DNA from: Thalassotalea sp. ND16A
GTDB lineage: Bacteria; Pseudomonadota; Gammaproteobacteria; Enterobacterales; Alteromonadaceae
Assembly (NCBI RefSeq): GCF_000764205.1
Contig: NZ_JQDZ01000112.1
Span: 62,001-126,000 of the forward strand
DNA length: 64,000 nucleotides
Reading direction: 5' to 3'
The notes under the pieces are model-generated. The model had not been told where the DNA came from. It searched no databases and saw nothing but the letters and a program-made list of their open reading frames with translations. The position numbers were made by a program, and so were the translations under genes. This document shows, piece after piece, positions 23,632-33,953 of the stretch. Position 1 is the stretch's first letter. The number at the start of each line of letters is the position of its first letter.

Positions 23632-26022
23632 TTATAGCCGATTTTTTGCTTTTCTTCGATATATGACCGCAGTTAATAGTAATAATCCATAAAAACAACT
23701 ACCGCCGCCAGAGCTTGGTTTTTCTGGGGGGGGGATGATGATTTCAATTTCTACACTCACGGTATCACTGGCACTCAAGCCAGTGGCATCGGTTGCGGTG
23801 AAACTGAACGTTAAAATATCGTTTACTTGCGGGGCGGTAAAGTTAGCATTTAATTGCTCTGGGTTATTAATGGTTATTGTCTCGCCCGCAGTTTGTTGCC
23901 ACAGGTAGGTTAAATCATCGTTGTCGATATCACTTGCTGTGGCCGTGAGGTTCACTCTGGTTCCAGCTTGCGCTGTTTTATTGTTACCAGCATCAACTGT
24001 TGGTGCGTTTTCGCCTTCAGTTGCGGCAATGGTGATAGTGGCTAAACTCGGGCTGGTTAACGTTGCCCCATTTTGGGGATCAAACAAGCGAATAAAGAAT
24101 ACTTCATCGGATTCCGCAAGATTATCGCTGGCAACGTCTATGTTGATGGTTTTATCGGTACTGTCCAGAGTTTCCCAGCTTAGGCTGCCCCTGGCCAAAG
24201 TAAAGTCGTCGCTGTTGGCCGAGCCGGTAACAAGCTCCCAGTTAACCTCGATATTGCCTTGTGCCTGATTGTTGCGGCGCACATTCACTTGAATGCTTTG
24301 TCCTTCGCTGGTGGCATAATTGTGGTTGCTAAAACTCAGACTGCCCTGGGCAACATCTAGCGTATTATCTTTTAAAATATACAAGCCGCTATTGATATCA
24401 CTGGCAAGAATGTTGCCACTGGGTAAAAACGGATACACCCCCCAGGCACCGTGAAAGGAAGAGCTGTCAGAAATAGGGTAGGTATCAAAAAAACCAACTT
24501 CTTCAGGTAGGCTCGGGTCGGTGAGGTCAATAACGGTAATACCACGCTCATAGTTAGACATGTAGTAACGGTTACCGCGCACATAACCGTTATGGTCAAT
24601 GGCTGCGGTAGGGCCGGTGAAGGTAGATAGTGGGGTTGGGTTGGTTAAGTCGGTAATATCAAATAACCGTAACGTGGTGTTTAAGCCAAAATCTTGTTCA
24701 TCGAGTTCATCGTGTACCAGCATGAACATTTTATCTTCGCTGTACCAACCTGAGTGTACATAAGAAGCATTGGGGTAACTGGTGCTGCTTAATTTGGCCG
24801 GCGCATTGTTTTCGGTTTTATCCCACAACTGAAAGTCGTTTTCGTTGAAATCAAACATGACTTCGCAGTGATCGGTGCCATTGACGCATTGGCTGTCTTT
24901 GCGCTCATCATTGATAACCATAGACGAGGCATCGTGAGTGTATTGGCTGCGGTTATTTGTCGGTTTGTAAACGCTCACCAGACTGGTTGGGTTGGCCAGA
25001 CTGTAGGTATTAAAACCGCCACCATTTTGATTCGAGCCGGCGATATGCAAGTAAGGTTGCCTACCGGTTATGGCGACTCCGGTTGAGTAATCGACATTAC
25101 TCAAATAAACGTTATGAGCACTTAAATCGGTTTTATCGGTTGCTGCCACCGTGACCGCATTCGGCAGTTGCGTTAAATCTAAGATCAATAAGCCAACCGA
25201 AGCACTATCGGCGGTAACATAGCCATAACTTTGCCATTGGTTGATGCTGACATCAAAGTACTGGTAAATTTTGATGTCCCGCCAAATGGTGGTTTCGCTG
25301 GCGATAGTAGTGATTACATTTGGCGCACTGGGTTCACTCACATCAACGATACCAATACCGTTGCTGAGGCCAATGATGGCGTATTCTTTACCATCATTTA
25401 AATCATAATGGCCCCAAATATCGTTGCCTTCTGTCGGATTGGTAGAGAATTGATTCAGTGGCACATGGGCCAATAAATCGAGGCTCTGACAGGGGTGATC
25501 TCCGGCAAAACCATTATCGCAGGGCACATTGCTTTGTTTTTCTTGCAGACGCGAATAGGCCGCAAGCTTGGCTTGTATCAGGGCTTTATTGTTGCTGGAG
25601 TTAGCGCCGGCCTTGCTGTCTACCAGAACGGTAAAGCCCTTATCACTAAGCTGTTGTACATACTCTATGGGTACACCGGTGAGATAAGTAATATTGCTCT
25701 TTTGCTGCTTGCTAAATTTATCGGCAAGTTGATAGTTCGCTTTAATCGGCACTAAATCGCTTAACAAATAAAACAGCGTATCTACATTTTCAATCGAGTA
25801 ACTGCCTTTACTCAAGCGAATTTGATCGCCTTTATTGGCATGCCGGGCGGCATAATTGATGCTTTTACATGGCGCTGCCACATTATCGCATCTACCGGCG
25901 TCTACGCCGTCAGGCGCCACATAGCGCGCTTTGTCATGCTCGGCATGACTGAATACGGTTTGGCTATGTATTGTTATCAGCGCCAGCAATAGGGCGGATG
26001 TAATTTTCACAAAATTTTTCAT
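23632..26022 (-). CDS. Choice-of-anchor B family secreted protein with GlyGly-CTERM-type tail
   Basis: The 796-residue protein has a signal peptide (1-26). Residues about 33-75 form a short RYVAPDG-like segment typical of right-handed beta-helix openings. Residues about 180-540 form an LVIVD-type propeller (GIGIVDVSEPSAPN, LLILDLTQLP, GITVIDLTDPSLP), the layout of the choice-of-anchor B family. A Calx-beta domain follows at about 560-665 and a PKD/cadherin-like domain at about 675-755. The tail SSGGGSCFYGLLLL then YRRKAKNRL is a GlyGly-CTERM-style signal (Gly/Ser motif, hydrophobic helix, basic end), normally cleaved by rhombosortase before type II secretion. The gspA-gspB genes in this window fit such secretion. 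It is monocistronic. Confidence 0.8.
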   Translation of the reverse strand: MKNFVKITSALLLALITIHSQTVFSHAEHDKARYVAPDGVDAGRCDNVAAPCKSINYAARHANKGDQIRLSKGSYSIENVDTLFYLLSDLVPIKANYQLADKFSKQQKSNITYLTGVPIEYVQQLSDKGFTVLVDSKAGANSSNNKALIQAKLAAYSRLQEKQSNVPCDNGFAGDHPCQSLDLLAHVPLNQFSTNPTEGNDIWGHYDLNDGKEYAIIGLSNGIGIVDVSEPSAPNVITTIASETTIWRDIKIYQYFDVSINQWQSYGYVTADSASVGLLILDLTQLPNAVTVAATDKTDLSAHNVYLSNVDYSTGVAITGRQPYLHIAGSNQNGGGFNTYSLANPTSLVSVYKPTNNRSQYTHDASSMVINDERKDSQCVNGTDHCEVMFDFNENDFQLWDKTENNAPAKLSSTSYPNASYVHSGWYSEDKMFMLVHDELDEQDFGLNTTLRLFDITDLTNPTPLSTFTGPTAAIDHNGYVRGNRYYMSNYERGITVIDLTDPSLPEEVGFFDTYPISDSSSFHGAWGVYPFLPSGNILASDINSGLYILKDNTLDVAQGSLSFSNHNYATSEGQSIQVNVRRNNQAQGNIEVNWELVTGSANSDDFTLARGSLSWETLDSTDKTINIDVASDNLAESDEVFFIRLFDPQNGATLTSPSLATITIAATEGENAPTVDAGNNKTAQAGTRVNLTATASDIDNDDLTYLWQQTAGETITINNPEQLNANFTAPQVNDILTFSFTATDATGLSASDTVSVEIEIIIPPPEKPSSGGGSCFYGLLLLTAVIYRRKAKNRL

Positions 26023-26097
26023 AATATCAGTTTAGGTGAGTTGTTCCCTAACGCCTAGCTCGTGAGATAATTTTATTACGGCCAAACAGTGTTTACT

Positions 26098-26724
26098 TTA
26101 AAATCGATAGGTTAATCCGGCGGTAAACTCGCCTTGTAACCAAAGGTTGCTATTGGTGCGAATGACACAACTTTCCCCAGAACAAAATATAGAGCCGTTG
26201 CTGTCAAAAAAGCTGGCGTAAAGTCGCGCATCTAAACGAAACGTAACATCATCGGCAATGGCAAAGCGAGCACCCACACCTAAATTGACAGAAGGTCTGG
26301 TTTCACTGTCTAAAGAGTTATCGCCTGGGGCTAAATGCACTATGCCTAAACCGCCACTGATTACAATGGGTACCTTGCCCCCGCTTACGGCTACGTTGCC
26401 GCCAAGATGCAAATAGCTAATGCTGATCTCCATGTCATCAAGGTCCACATCACCGTCAAATTCGGTACTGGAGTGACTGAACAGTAATTCTCCCTGGCGA
26501 TTAAAATCAAATGGCCAGGCTAATATGGCTCCCGCTGACGCATCATTGAGAAAATCCACTTCAAACGACTCTTCGCCATCTTCAAGATCTTCATCATCTT
26601 CGAAGCTATCGGAAGTACGTTCGCCGACAAAAATCGTGAGTTCGTAATAATCGTCGGCAAATTTGGCGCTGGTGATTGGAGAAAATAAGCAAGCAAACAG
26701 TAAGGGCAGTAGATAGTGTTTCAT
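26098..26724 (-). CDS. Predicted outer-membrane beta-barrel protein
   Basis: The 208-residue protein has a signal peptide (cleavage near TSAKFA). It then has an acidic segment (about 36-52, rich in Asp/Glu) followed by alternating strands: AGAILAWPFDF, ISYLHLGGNVAVSG, VNLGVGARFAIADDVTFRLDARLY, and the C-terminal GEFTAGLTYRF ending in Phe. This is typical of an 8-stranded OmpA/OmpW-like barrel. Cys residues in a loop (FCSGESC) may form a disulfide. Function unknown. It lies 75 bp after the choice-of-anchor B gene on the same strand, so co-transcription is possible. Confidence 0.7.
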   Translation of the reverse strand: MKHYLLPLLFACLFSPITSAKFADDYYELTIFVGERTSDSFEDDEDLEDGEESFEVDFLNDASAGAILAWPFDFNRQGELLFSHSSTEFDGDVDLDDMEISISYLHLGGNVAVSGGKVPIVISGGLGIVHLAPGDNSLDSETRPSVNLGVGARFAIADDVTFRLDARLYASFFDSNGSIFCSGESCVIRTNSNLWLQGEFTAGLTYRF

Positions 26725-26840
26725 AGGAAAATTCTTATTAGTCAGTATTGAGCCAATCAGATAATTTATCTTGCCGCCAATGTACTTTATTCACAGTAAG
26801 ATAAATCATTATTTTTCAATAGTTTATAAATGAAAATAAA

Positions 26841-27902
26841 CTACCAGCCGATTAAATAGCGGCTACGTTTATTCAACATTTTTTTAATTAATATGGCAAT
26901 AACGTAAGAGATAAAGGTGATTAACAAAGTGACGGCTAATGTGGTCAGAATATTCCCTTGGCCAGCTAGACCAAGAAGATCAGGGCTGTTGTAAATCATC
27001 CACCATGGGGTGGTGATCCACGGATGAATAAAGTAAATAGCAAAACTTACTTCAGCGAGTTTCTGCAATGGTTTTATACTAACGTGCTCAAATTTATTTA
27101 AAATAGCCAGCAATACAAAGTTAAGTAACAGTTTTTGCGGCAACATTAAATCGGGAACGGTATGTTCAAAGGCAGCCTTGTTCAACACTCCGGCACCATA
27201 AAAGTACGCTTGAATATACGCTAGAGCAACCGCTGTGATCAGCATTAACAGCCAATACTTATCAATAAACGGGAATAACTTATCTCGATGAGCGGAAGAC
27301 CAGACACCGATAAGATAAATCGGCAGGAAATACACTAAAGATTGAATGGCGTTTAAGTTAGATACCGGGCGATGAATGTACATCGCCAACAGAAACAGCG
27401 GGACGGAGAATATTATGAGCCAATTTTTTTTAATTAATAGCATGACGATTGGTGACAGGGCAAACAGCATCATGCCCATAGGAATGTACCAATAGGCAGT
27501 TAACGCCCGGCCCGTAATCACGTACCAGCTAGCGGCAGTAAATGGTTCGGTAATTTCGGCATGCAAAGCGTGCAATGTAGGGTCGGGAGCGGCAGTAATG
27601 TGCCAAATAATCCAGGGCAGGGATAATAGCAAATACGGCAAAAAAACATATTTGGTTTTATTGCTCATGTATTTCTTATAATCCCAGCGATGGTAAAATA
27701 CATGGTGTAATAAGAAGCCAGAAATGAATACAAAAAATACCGTGCCATTCATCATGATATTAAACCAAAATTTATCGCTAAGGGTTTCTATTTGCCAGCC
27801 GGCAGGTCGATAACAGTGTGCCATCACAATAAAAATAATGGCGATACCGCGAAAATGATTGATGCTGTTTAAAAAACCTTTCTTTTTGTTTGCTGTGCTC
27901 AT
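26841..27902 (-). CDS. Membrane acyltransferase, acyltransferase-3 (OafA/NodX) family
   Basis: The 353-residue protein has about ten predicted membrane segments. It carries the family's N-terminal motif, here RGIAIIFIVMAHCYRP with the conserved catalytic His, and a later MNGTVFFVFISGFLL segment matching the F-xSGF-L pattern. Such enzymes O-acetylate or succinylate sugars of O-antigen, capsule or peptidoglycan using cytoplasmic acyl-CoA. The substrate is unknown. It is monocistronic; a fragment of the dispersed repeat family lies just upstream of its start. Confidence 0.85.
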   Translation of the reverse strand: MSTANKKKGFLNSINHFRGIAIIFIVMAHCYRPAGWQIETLSDKFWFNIMMNGTVFFVFISGFLLHHVFYHRWDYKKYMSNKTKYVFLPYLLLSLPWIIWHITAAPDPTLHALHAEITEPFTAASWYVITGRALTAYWYIPMGMMLFALSPIVMLLIKKNWLIIFSVPLFLLAMYIHRPVSNLNAIQSLVYFLPIYLIGVWSSAHRDKLFPFIDKYWLLMLITAVALAYIQAYFYGAGVLNKAAFEHTVPDLMLPQKLLLNFVLLAILNKFEHVSIKPLQKLAEVSFAIYFIHPWITTPWWMIYNSPDLLGLAGQGNILTTLAVTLLITFISYVIAILIKKMLNKRSRYLIGW

Positions 27903-27911
27903 AATCCATTA

Positions 27912-27936
27912 TTACCATCTGCTCATTTTTAATAAT
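27912..27936. repeat. Fragment of the dispersed CAGATA repeat
   Basis: ATCTGCTCATTTTTAA is the exact complement of the 16-bp core TTAAAAATGAGCAGAT found at the right end of the MITE-like element at 20967-21243. Only this core is kept here; the termini are not evident. Confidence 0.4.
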
Positions 27937-27984
27937 AATTTCAGTATAACCACAACGAAGCTAATTGCTTAAAAAATAACAAAA

Positions 27985-28008
27985 AAAAGCCTGCAAATGC
28001 AGGCTTTT
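27985..28008 (-). terminator. rpoD terminator
   Basis: AAAAGCCTGCA (27985-27995) and TGCAGGCTTTT (27998-28008) form a perfect 11-bp stem with a T-run on the minus strand. It lies 23 bp past the rpoD stop codon. Confidence 0.85.
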
Positions 28009-28030
28009 ATCATACCTTTAAGCTTATCGC

Positions 28031-29872
28031 TTACTCGCCGTCTAAGAAACTCTTAAGTTGCTCAGAGCGTGAAGGGTGACGAAGTTTGCGTAACGCTTTC
28101 GCTTCAATTTGACGAATACGCTCACGGGTTACATCAAACTGCTTACCAACTTCTTCTAACGTATGGTCAGTATTCATGTCGATACCAAAACGCATTCTCA
28201 GTACTTTTGCTTCACGGGCGGTTAAGCCTGCTAATACTTCATGAGTCGCATTTTTCAGGTTCTCGGTGGTTGCAGCATCTACCGGCAATTCACCGCTACC
28301 ATCTTCAATAAAGTCACCTAAGTGCGAATCTTCATCATCGCCAATTGGCGTTTCCATGGAAATTGGCTCTTTGGCAATTTTTAATACTTTACGAATTTTA
28401 TCTTCTGGCATTACCATGCGCTCTGCCAATTCTTCAGGAGTCGGCTCGCGGCCCATCTCTTGCAGCATTTGGCGAGAAATACGGTTTAGCTTGTTGATGG
28501 TTTCAATCATGTGTACCGGAATACGAATAGTACGGGCCTGATCGGCAATTGAACGGGTAATTGCTTGTCTTATCCACCAGGTTGCATAAGTTGAGAACTT
28601 ATAACCACGACGGTATTCAAATTTATCAACGGCTTTCATCAAACCAATGTTACCTTCCTGGATCAGATCCAGGAATTGCAAACCACGGTTGGTGTATTTT
28701 TTTGCAATTGAAATCACAAGACGTAAGTTCGCTTCAACCATTTCTTTTTTCGCGCGGCGAGCTTTCGCTTCACCAATCGACATTCTACGGTTGATGTCTT
28801 TTATGCTTTGTACGCTTAAATAGGTTTCTTCTTCAAGGTGGGTTAGTTTATAAACACAACGCTCGATGTCGAAAGAAACAATTTTTAACTTTTCTGAATA
28901 GGCATGGCCGGCGGCAATTTCATCTTCTAACCACTGGGTTTCGGTTTCATGACCCGGGAAAATTTTGATGAAATGAGTTTTTGGCATACCGGCGCCAACC
29001 ACACAGTGCTTCATGATCAAACGTTCTTGGACACGAACACGGTCCATGACATCACGCATGTTTTTCACTAAGCGGTCGAACAATTTTGGTATTAAGCGGA
29101 ATTCTTTAAAGCATTCGGCAATGGCATCGATTGCCGTTTGCGAATCTTTATGATTGCGACCATTTTTTTCGATAACTTGGTTGGCGGCTTCGTAAAGCTG
29201 ACGAAGTTCGGTGAATTTTTCACGAGCAAGCTCTGGATCTGGGCCAGTATCTTCCTCTTCTTCATCTTCGTCATCTTCATCAGACGTTTTGTCTTCATCG
29301 TCTAATTCGTCTTGAGAAAGTTCAGAGCCAACATGAGTCGCCGTTGGTGCCGCTTCTTCTTCGGCATCCGGGTCTAAGAAACCAATGATGATATCGCTTA
29401 AACGCGCTTCTTCGGCTTCAAAGTTATCCCACTGCTCCAATAAGTAATTTATTGCAGGTGGATATTCTGAAACGCTGCGTTGTACTTCACGTATGCCTTC
29501 TTCGATTCGTTTGGCGATAACAATTTCGCCTTTACGAGTCAGCAGCTCTACGGTACCCATTTCACGCATATACATGCGCACCGGGTCGGTGGTACGGCCG
29601 ATTTCACTCTCAACAGTTGCTAATGCCTGAGCTGCAGCTTCTGCAGCATCTTCATCGGTATTTGCTTCGGCCATCATTAATTCATCGGCATCGGGGGCTT
29701 TTTCAAACACCTGAATACCCATGTCATTGATCATGCGAATAATATCTTCAACTTGATCAGAATCGATGATGTCTTGCGGTAGGTGATCGTTCACCTCGTC
29801 AAAAGTTAAGTAACCTTGTTCCTTACCTTTTGTGATAAGTTCTTTAAGTCTAGATTGTGGGGCTTGAGACAT
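28031..29872 (-). CDS. rpoD: RNA polymerase primary sigma factor RpoD (sigma-70)
   Basis: The 613-residue protein is colinear with E. coli RpoD. It has region 1.1 at the N-terminus, region 1.2 ([11 protein letters not shown]), an acidic non-conserved region insert (about 190-215, [13 protein letters not shown]), regions 2.1-2.4 ([19 protein letters not shown], then [12 protein letters not shown]), region 3 and region 4.2 ([17 protein letters not shown]). It directs core polymerase to housekeeping promoters. It is the last gene of the macromolecular synthesis operon rpsU-yqeY-dnaG-rpoD and is followed by a strong terminator. Confidence 0.98.
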   Translation of the reverse strand: MSQAPQSRLKELITKGKEQGYLTFDEVNDHLPQDIIDSDQVEDIIRMINDMGIQVFEKAPDADELMMAEANTDEDAAEAAAQALATVESEIGRTTDPVRMYMREMGTVELLTRKGEIVIAKRIEEGIREVQRSVSEYPPAINYLLEQWDNFEAEEARLSDIIIGFLDPDAEEEAAPTATHVGSELSQDELDDEDKTSDEDDEDEEEEDTGPDPELAREKFTELRQLYEAANQVIEKNGRNHKDSQTAIDAIAECFKEFRLIPKLFDRLVKNMRDVMDRVRVQERLIMKHCVVGAGMPKTHFIKIFPGHETETQWLEDEIAAGHAYSEKLKIVSFDIERCVYKLTHLEEETYLSVQSIKDINRRMSIGEAKARRAKKEMVEANLRLVISIAKKYTNRGLQFLDLIQEGNIGLMKAVDKFEYRRGYKFSTYATWWIRQAITRSIADQARTIRIPVHMIETINKLNRISRQMLQEMGREPTPEELAERMVMPEDKIRKVLKIAKEPISMETPIGDDEDSHLGDFIEDGSGELPVDAATTENLKNATHEVLAGLTAREAKVLRMRFGIDMNTDHTLEEVGKQFDVTRERIRQIEAKALRKLRHPSRSEQLKSFLDGE

Positions 29873-29971
29873 TAACGAAAGTCCACCTATATGGCTATCA
29901 AAATACGAATAGTAAAGGACGAAATTATAGCAAGTTGAATTAAGAAACGCCAGTTTATGTGGTTATTCACC

Positions 29972-31726
29972 TTAACTGTTCAGTAATGTCTGAAGTTCTT
30001 GTTTTTCCAACGAGTTTAATTGTCCTAAACGGGCTTTTTGTAACAGTAATTCTGTACGGTTTTCAACAAAAGTATTAAATATTTTTTCTAAAATATCATC
30101 AAACACATCTGTTGCTGCTTCACTATCAATATGGTGTTCCCACACTAACAGTTTGGCCAATATTTTTCCTTGCTCGGTGTCGCGCCAACTTTCAATTATT
30201 TGGCTGCTAGTGATACTTGGGTTAGCCTTACATTGCTGCATAAGCTGTTTAAACAAGTCGATTCCGGGCAAGTTTATAGGGTCTAGCACCGATAAATCGG
30301 GGAGACTATTTACTAAATGGGGATGCTCAAGCAATAATGCAATAGCTAATCTGATCGGCGTCACTTTTGTTTGTGATTTTTTTGCTTGTTGCTGTGCTGG
30401 TGATTGATTTTTATTCAGTTTTTTTAGTTGCTGTTCTGAAGCCGTACCAAATTTATTTGCCAGTTCGTTCAAAATAGAATCTTTTAAGGTGCTGTCTGGC
30501 AATTTTTTCAGGTACGGCTGAAACGATTCTAGCAGGGCAGCTTTACCTTCCAATGAGTGTTGATCGACACTGGTTAACAGTTGCTCGAATAAAAACTTTG
30601 ATAACGGTTTGGCTTCATCGAGTAAGGTTTCAAAGGCCTGTTGGCCGTTTTTACGCACCAAGGTATCCGGGTCTTCACCGTCGGGTACAAAGACAAACTT
30701 TAACGAAATGCCATCTCTAATGAGTGGCAGAGCATTCTCCATTGCGCGCCACGCCGCATCTCGGCCAGCTTTGTCGCCGTCGTAACAACATATTACTTCT
30801 TTTACCGTGCGAAACATAGTTTGCAGTTGGTCTTCGCTGGTGGACGTACCTAACGATGCTACCGCATAATTGATGCCATGTTGAGCAAGGGCAACGACGT
30901 CCATATAGCCTTCAACGACGACCAGTCGCTGCAGGTTTTTACAGTGTTGCTTAGCTTCAAACAGGCCATATAATTCTTGGCCCTTGTGATAAATTCGGGT
31001 TTCGGGGGAGTTTAAATATTTTGGCGTGCCATCCGATAAAATACGCCCGCCAAAGCCAATCACCCGGCCGCGCTTATCTTTTATTGGAAACATCAAGCGG
31101 CCGCGAAACCGATCGTAAGGTCGGTTCTTATCGCCCTGAATGGCCATGCCCAAATCGACTAATTGGGCTGCCGCCTGGCCGGTTTTGCCATAGGCATTCA
31201 TCACCCCGTCCCAGCTGTCGGCGGAATAGCCAATGCCAAATTGTTTGACGATGTCACCGGATAAGCCTCGACCTTTTAAGTAGTCGATCACGCTTTTTGA
31301 GTCGGCATGGGTTTTCAGGTTATGTTGATAAAACTGGCTAACTTTTGCTAATAACTCATAATCATCCAATCTTTGCTTATGGGCCAGTTGCTGTTGACGT
31401 TGCTGAGCCGGAGTTTGATTTGATTGCTCCCGTTCTACTTCTACACCGTTATAGCCGGCAAGTTCTTCGATGGCATCGACAAATTCTAAGCGGTCATATT
31501 CCATAATAAAGCTAATCGCATTGCCGTGCGCACCACAACCAAAACAATGATAAAACTGTTTGTCACGGCTTACCGTAAATGATGGACTTTTTTCACTGTG
31601 AAAAGGGCAACAGGCAGAATAATTTTTACCGGCTTTTTTTAAGGTTACTTTAGAATCAACTAAATCGACAATATCGGTGCGAGCCAACAAATCATCAATA
31701 AACGTGCGTGGGATCATTCCAGCCAT
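29972..31726 (-). CDS. dnaG: DNA primase DnaG
   Basis: The 584-residue primase begins MAGMIPRTFIDDLLART, matching the E. coli start. The zinc-binding domain (CPFH, then CFGCGAHG, about residues 40-64) is followed by the RNA polymerase/TOPRIM core (VVEGYMDVVALAQHG and CYDGDKAGRDAAWRA). The C-terminal DnaB-helicase-interacting domain occupies about 440-584. It synthesises RNA primers at the replication fork. It is encoded in the same direction as rpoD, 99 bp upstream of it. Confidence 0.97.
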   Translation of the reverse strand: MAGMIPRTFIDDLLARTDIVDLVDSKVTLKKAGKNYSACCPFHSEKSPSFTVSRDKQFYHCFGCGAHGNAISFIMEYDRLEFVDAIEELAGYNGVEVEREQSNQTPAQQRQQQLAHKQRLDDYELLAKVSQFYQHNLKTHADSKSVIDYLKGRGLSGDIVKQFGIGYSADSWDGVMNAYGKTGQAAAQLVDLGMAIQGDKNRPYDRFRGRLMFPIKDKRGRVIGFGGRILSDGTPKYLNSPETRIYHKGQELYGLFEAKQHCKNLQRLVVVEGYMDVVALAQHGINYAVASLGTSTSEDQLQTMFRTVKEVICCYDGDKAGRDAAWRAMENALPLIRDGISLKFVFVPDGEDPDTLVRKNGQQAFETLLDEAKPLSKFLFEQLLTSVDQHSLEGKAALLESFQPYLKKLPDSTLKDSILNELANKFGTASEQQLKKLNKNQSPAQQQAKKSQTKVTPIRLAIALLLEHPHLVNSLPDLSVLDPINLPGIDLFKQLMQQCKANPSITSSQIIESWRDTEQGKILAKLLVWEHHIDSEAATDVFDDILEKIFNTFVENRTELLLQKARLGQLNSLEKQELQTLLNS

Positions 31727-31793
31727 AGAGTAAAACGAAAATTTTTAAGTTAGGAAAAGGATAGTCAAATTACTATATCAGATTTTGCATATA

Positions 31794-31822
31794 AAAAAAC
31801 CGCACCAAAGGCACGGTTTTTT
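31794..31822. terminator. Hairpin between yqeY and dnaG
   Basis: AAAAAACCG (31794-31802) pairs with CGGTTTTTT (31814-31822), with A- and T-runs on either side. It sits inside the operon just after yqeY, so it may reduce read-through into dnaG-rpoD, comparable to the internal terminator known between rpsU and dnaG in E. coli. Confidence 0.7.
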
Positions 31823-31837
31823 CGATCGAAACGATTA

Positions 31838-32284
31838 TTATGCGTTCAGGGCTGCTCTTACCTGTCCAGAAACCTGGCCCAAGTCGGCTTTGCCTTGCAT
31901 TTGCGGTTTTAAAATCCCCATCACTTTACCCATGTCAGCCATTGAGGCAGCACCGGTTTGGGCAATGGCATCAGCAATTAGCTGTGCAATTTCATCCGCA
32001 GATAATGCTTGTGGAAGAAACTCTTCCAAAACAAGTATTTCAGCTTGTTCGTTAGCCGCCATATCGTCACGTCCACCGTCGGTGAACATGGCAACAGATT
32101 CTTTACGCTGTTTAATCATTTTGGTGATTAACGCTAAAACATCTGCCTCAGACATTTCTGCCTGATTATCAATTTTGGCTAGCTTAATAGCTGACACTGC
32201 CATGCGGATAACGCCAAGACGTGGTTTGTCTTTAGCTCGCATGGCAAGTTTCATTTCTTCGTTGAGTTGATCAAACAAACTCAT
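31838..32284 (-). CDS. yqeY: GatB/YqeY domain protein
   Basis: This 148-residue protein shows the YqeY pattern: LNEEMKLAMRAKDKPRLGVIRM at the start, RKESVAMFTDGGRDDMAANEQAEI in the middle and the C-terminal helical GKVMGILKPQMQGKADLGQVS motif. The fold resembles the tRNA-binding tail domain of GatB amidotransferase; the biological role of stand-alone YqeY is not firmly known. It lies between rpsU and dnaG in a probable single operon, 23 bp after rpsU. Confidence 0.93.
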   Translation of the reverse strand: MSLFDQLNEEMKLAMRAKDKPRLGVIRMAVSAIKLAKIDNQAEMSEADVLALITKMIKQRKESVAMFTDGGRDDMAANEQAEILVLEEFLPQALSADEIAQLIADAIAQTGAASMADMGKVMGILKPQMQGKADLGQVSGQVRAALNA

Positions 32285-32307
32285 AACTTAAGATTCAGTC
32301 TTAAGTC

Positions 32308-32523
32308 TTAGTACATACGAACGCGACGAGCGTTTTCGCGAGATACTTTTTTAGCGTGACGCTTAACAGCTGCAGCTTTCTTACGCTTACGTTCCCAAGT
32401 TGGTTTTTCGAAAGATTCGCGACGACGAACTTCAGAAAGGATACCTGCTTTTTCACATGAACGTTTAAAACGACGTAATGCTACGTCGAACGGTTCGTTT
32501 TCTCTTACTTTAATTACTGGCAT
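32308..32523 (-). CDS. rpsU: 30S ribosomal protein S21
   Basis: This 71-residue protein begins [19 protein letters not shown] and has the strongly basic C-terminal half ([19 protein letters not shown] and [10 protein letters not shown]) of S21. I start at ATG 32523, which gives the standard length and has GAGG upstream; the frame is open further upstream but that is not part of the protein. It is the first gene of the rpsU-yqeY-dnaG-rpoD operon, divergent from tsaD. Confidence 0.97.
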   Translation of the reverse strand: MPVIKVRENEPFDVALRRFKRSCEKAGILSEVRRRESFEKPTWERKRKKAAAVKRHAKKVSRENARRVRMY

Positions 32524-32715
32524 TTTTGCCCTCACCTCTAGTGAATACTGCGACGCTTGGTAAAATTTAACCAAGCCGATTAAAATTGGTGCAGCATTTT
32601 AATCCGAACCCTAAGCCGATGTAAAGTTTTAAATAGGATTTTTATCTTAAATTGGTGGTTAATTTGTGTTTTGAACGCTATGATCCCCTAAAAATTACCC
32701 TTGGACTTATTTTGT

Positions 32716-33729
32716 ATGCGAATTTTAGGTATTGAAACCTCTTGTGATGAAACCGGTATTGCTATTTTTGATGACGAAAAAGGCATTTTAGCACACCGCT
32801 TATATTCGCAAATTGCCGTTCATGCCGATTATGGCGGGGTAGTGCCTGAGCTGGCATCGCGCGATCATGTTCGCAAAACCATTCCGTTAATAACCGAAGC
32901 ATTAAACGAGGCGAATTTAACGCCTGCCGATCTTGATGGCGTGGCCTACACTGCCGGTCCCGGTTTGGTTGGTGCCTTGCTGGTAGGCTGTTCAATCGGT
33001 CGCTCTCTTGCTTATGGCTGGGGTATACCGGCGGTACCGGTGCATCATATGGAAGGCCATTTACTGGCGCCTATGCTAGAAGACGATGTGCCAGAATTTC
33101 CGTTTGTGGCGTTATTGGTCTCTGGCGGCCATACCATGTTGGTGGAAGTTGATGGCATTGGCAAATATCAACTGTTGGGTGAGTCAGTGGATGATGCCGC
33201 CGGTGAAGCGTTTGATAAAACCGCAAAGCTACTTGGCCTAGATTACCCCGGTGGTCCGGTCCTTGCCAAGATGGCGGAAGCTGGCACCCCGGGAAGATTT
33301 AAGTTTCCACGGCCAATGACCAATCGTCCTGGCCTGGATTTTAGCTTTTCCGGTTTGAAAACCTTTGCTGCCAATACGGTACGTGATCAAGACGATAGTG
33401 CACAAACCAAAGCAGATATCGCTTACGCATTTCAAGAAGCGGTAATCGATACCTTGGCAATAAAATGCAAACGCGCCTTAGAGCAAACCAAGCTAAATCG
33501 CTTAGTCATCGCCGGTGGCGTAAGTGCCAACACCGCATTAAGAGAAAAGTTGGCGCAACTGACGACTAAGCTAAAGGGCAAAGTGTATTATCCGCGGCCG
33601 GAGTTTTGCACCGATAATGGCGCGATGATAGCCTTTGCCGGCATGCAACGATTAAAATCAGGGGTGTCTGCCGATTTAACTTTTAAGGCCACACCGCGCT
33701 GGCCATTAGATACCTTGCCGCCGGTTTAG
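32716..33729 (+). CDS. tsaD: tRNA threonylcarbamoyladenosine synthase subunit TsaD
   Basis: The 337-residue protein starts [18 protein letters not shown], the canonical TsaD N-terminus of the ASKHA fold. The metal-binding HMEGHL motif (about residues 111-116) and VSGGHTMLV are present. With TsaB, TsaC and TsaE it makes t6A37 in ANN-decoding tRNAs, an essential modification. I start at ATG 32716 rather than the upstream in-frame TTG 32701, which would add five non-conserved residues. It is divergent from rpsU, as in E. coli. Confidence 0.97.
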   Translation: MRILGIETSCDETGIAIFDDEKGILAHRLYSQIAVHADYGGVVPELASRDHVRKTIPLITEALNEANLTPADLDGVAYTAGPGLVGALLVGCSIGRSLAYGWGIPAVPVHHMEGHLLAPMLEDDVPEFPFVALLVSGGHTMLVEVDGIGKYQLLGESVDDAAGEAFDKTAKLLGLDYPGGPVLAKMAEAGTPGRFKFPRPMTNRPGLDFSFSGLKTFAANTVRDQDDSAQTKADIAYAFQEAVIDTLAIKCKRALEQTKLNRLVIAGGVSANTALREKLAQLTTKLKGKVYYPRPEFCTDNGAMIAFAGMQRLKSGVSADLTFKATPRWPLDTLPPV

Positions 33730-33731
33730 AC

Positions 33732-33920
33732 TGGTTGGCGGGAATTCATTCTTGCGTCATGGCGATAGCCAGAGTAAACGAGTGGTTGGCGGGAATTCAT
33801 TCTCGCGTCATGGCGATAGCCAGGGTGAGTTGCCTGCGGCAATGACGCGAGGTTAGAAACCCCGCCAACCGAAGAATTCAAAGCTCTATACGCGACAGGA
33901 GGTTCCGTTTTTCAACGGAA
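33732..33920. repeat. Intergenic repeat cluster with tandem 51-bp period and inverted copy
   Basis: Two 44-bp direct repeats (33732-33775 and 33783-33826) differ at only 2 positions. Each contains TGGTTGGCGGGAATTCATTC and a GCGTCATGGCGATAGCCAG block. An inverted partial copy (TGACGCGAG through CCGCCAACC) lies at about 33843-33870. A TTCCGTT/AACGGAA hairpin follows at 33903-33920. The GCGTCAT modules resemble the short palindromic elements scattered in many gammaproteobacterial genomes. There is no coding potential. Confidence 0.75.
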
Positions 33921-33953
33921 TGACGAGGTTTATTGTTTCTAAAATAGTAGTAG

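Noticed and set aside
33732-33826. CRISPR repeat pair
   Set aside because: Only two copies, with a 7-bp gap and no spacers of suitable size.
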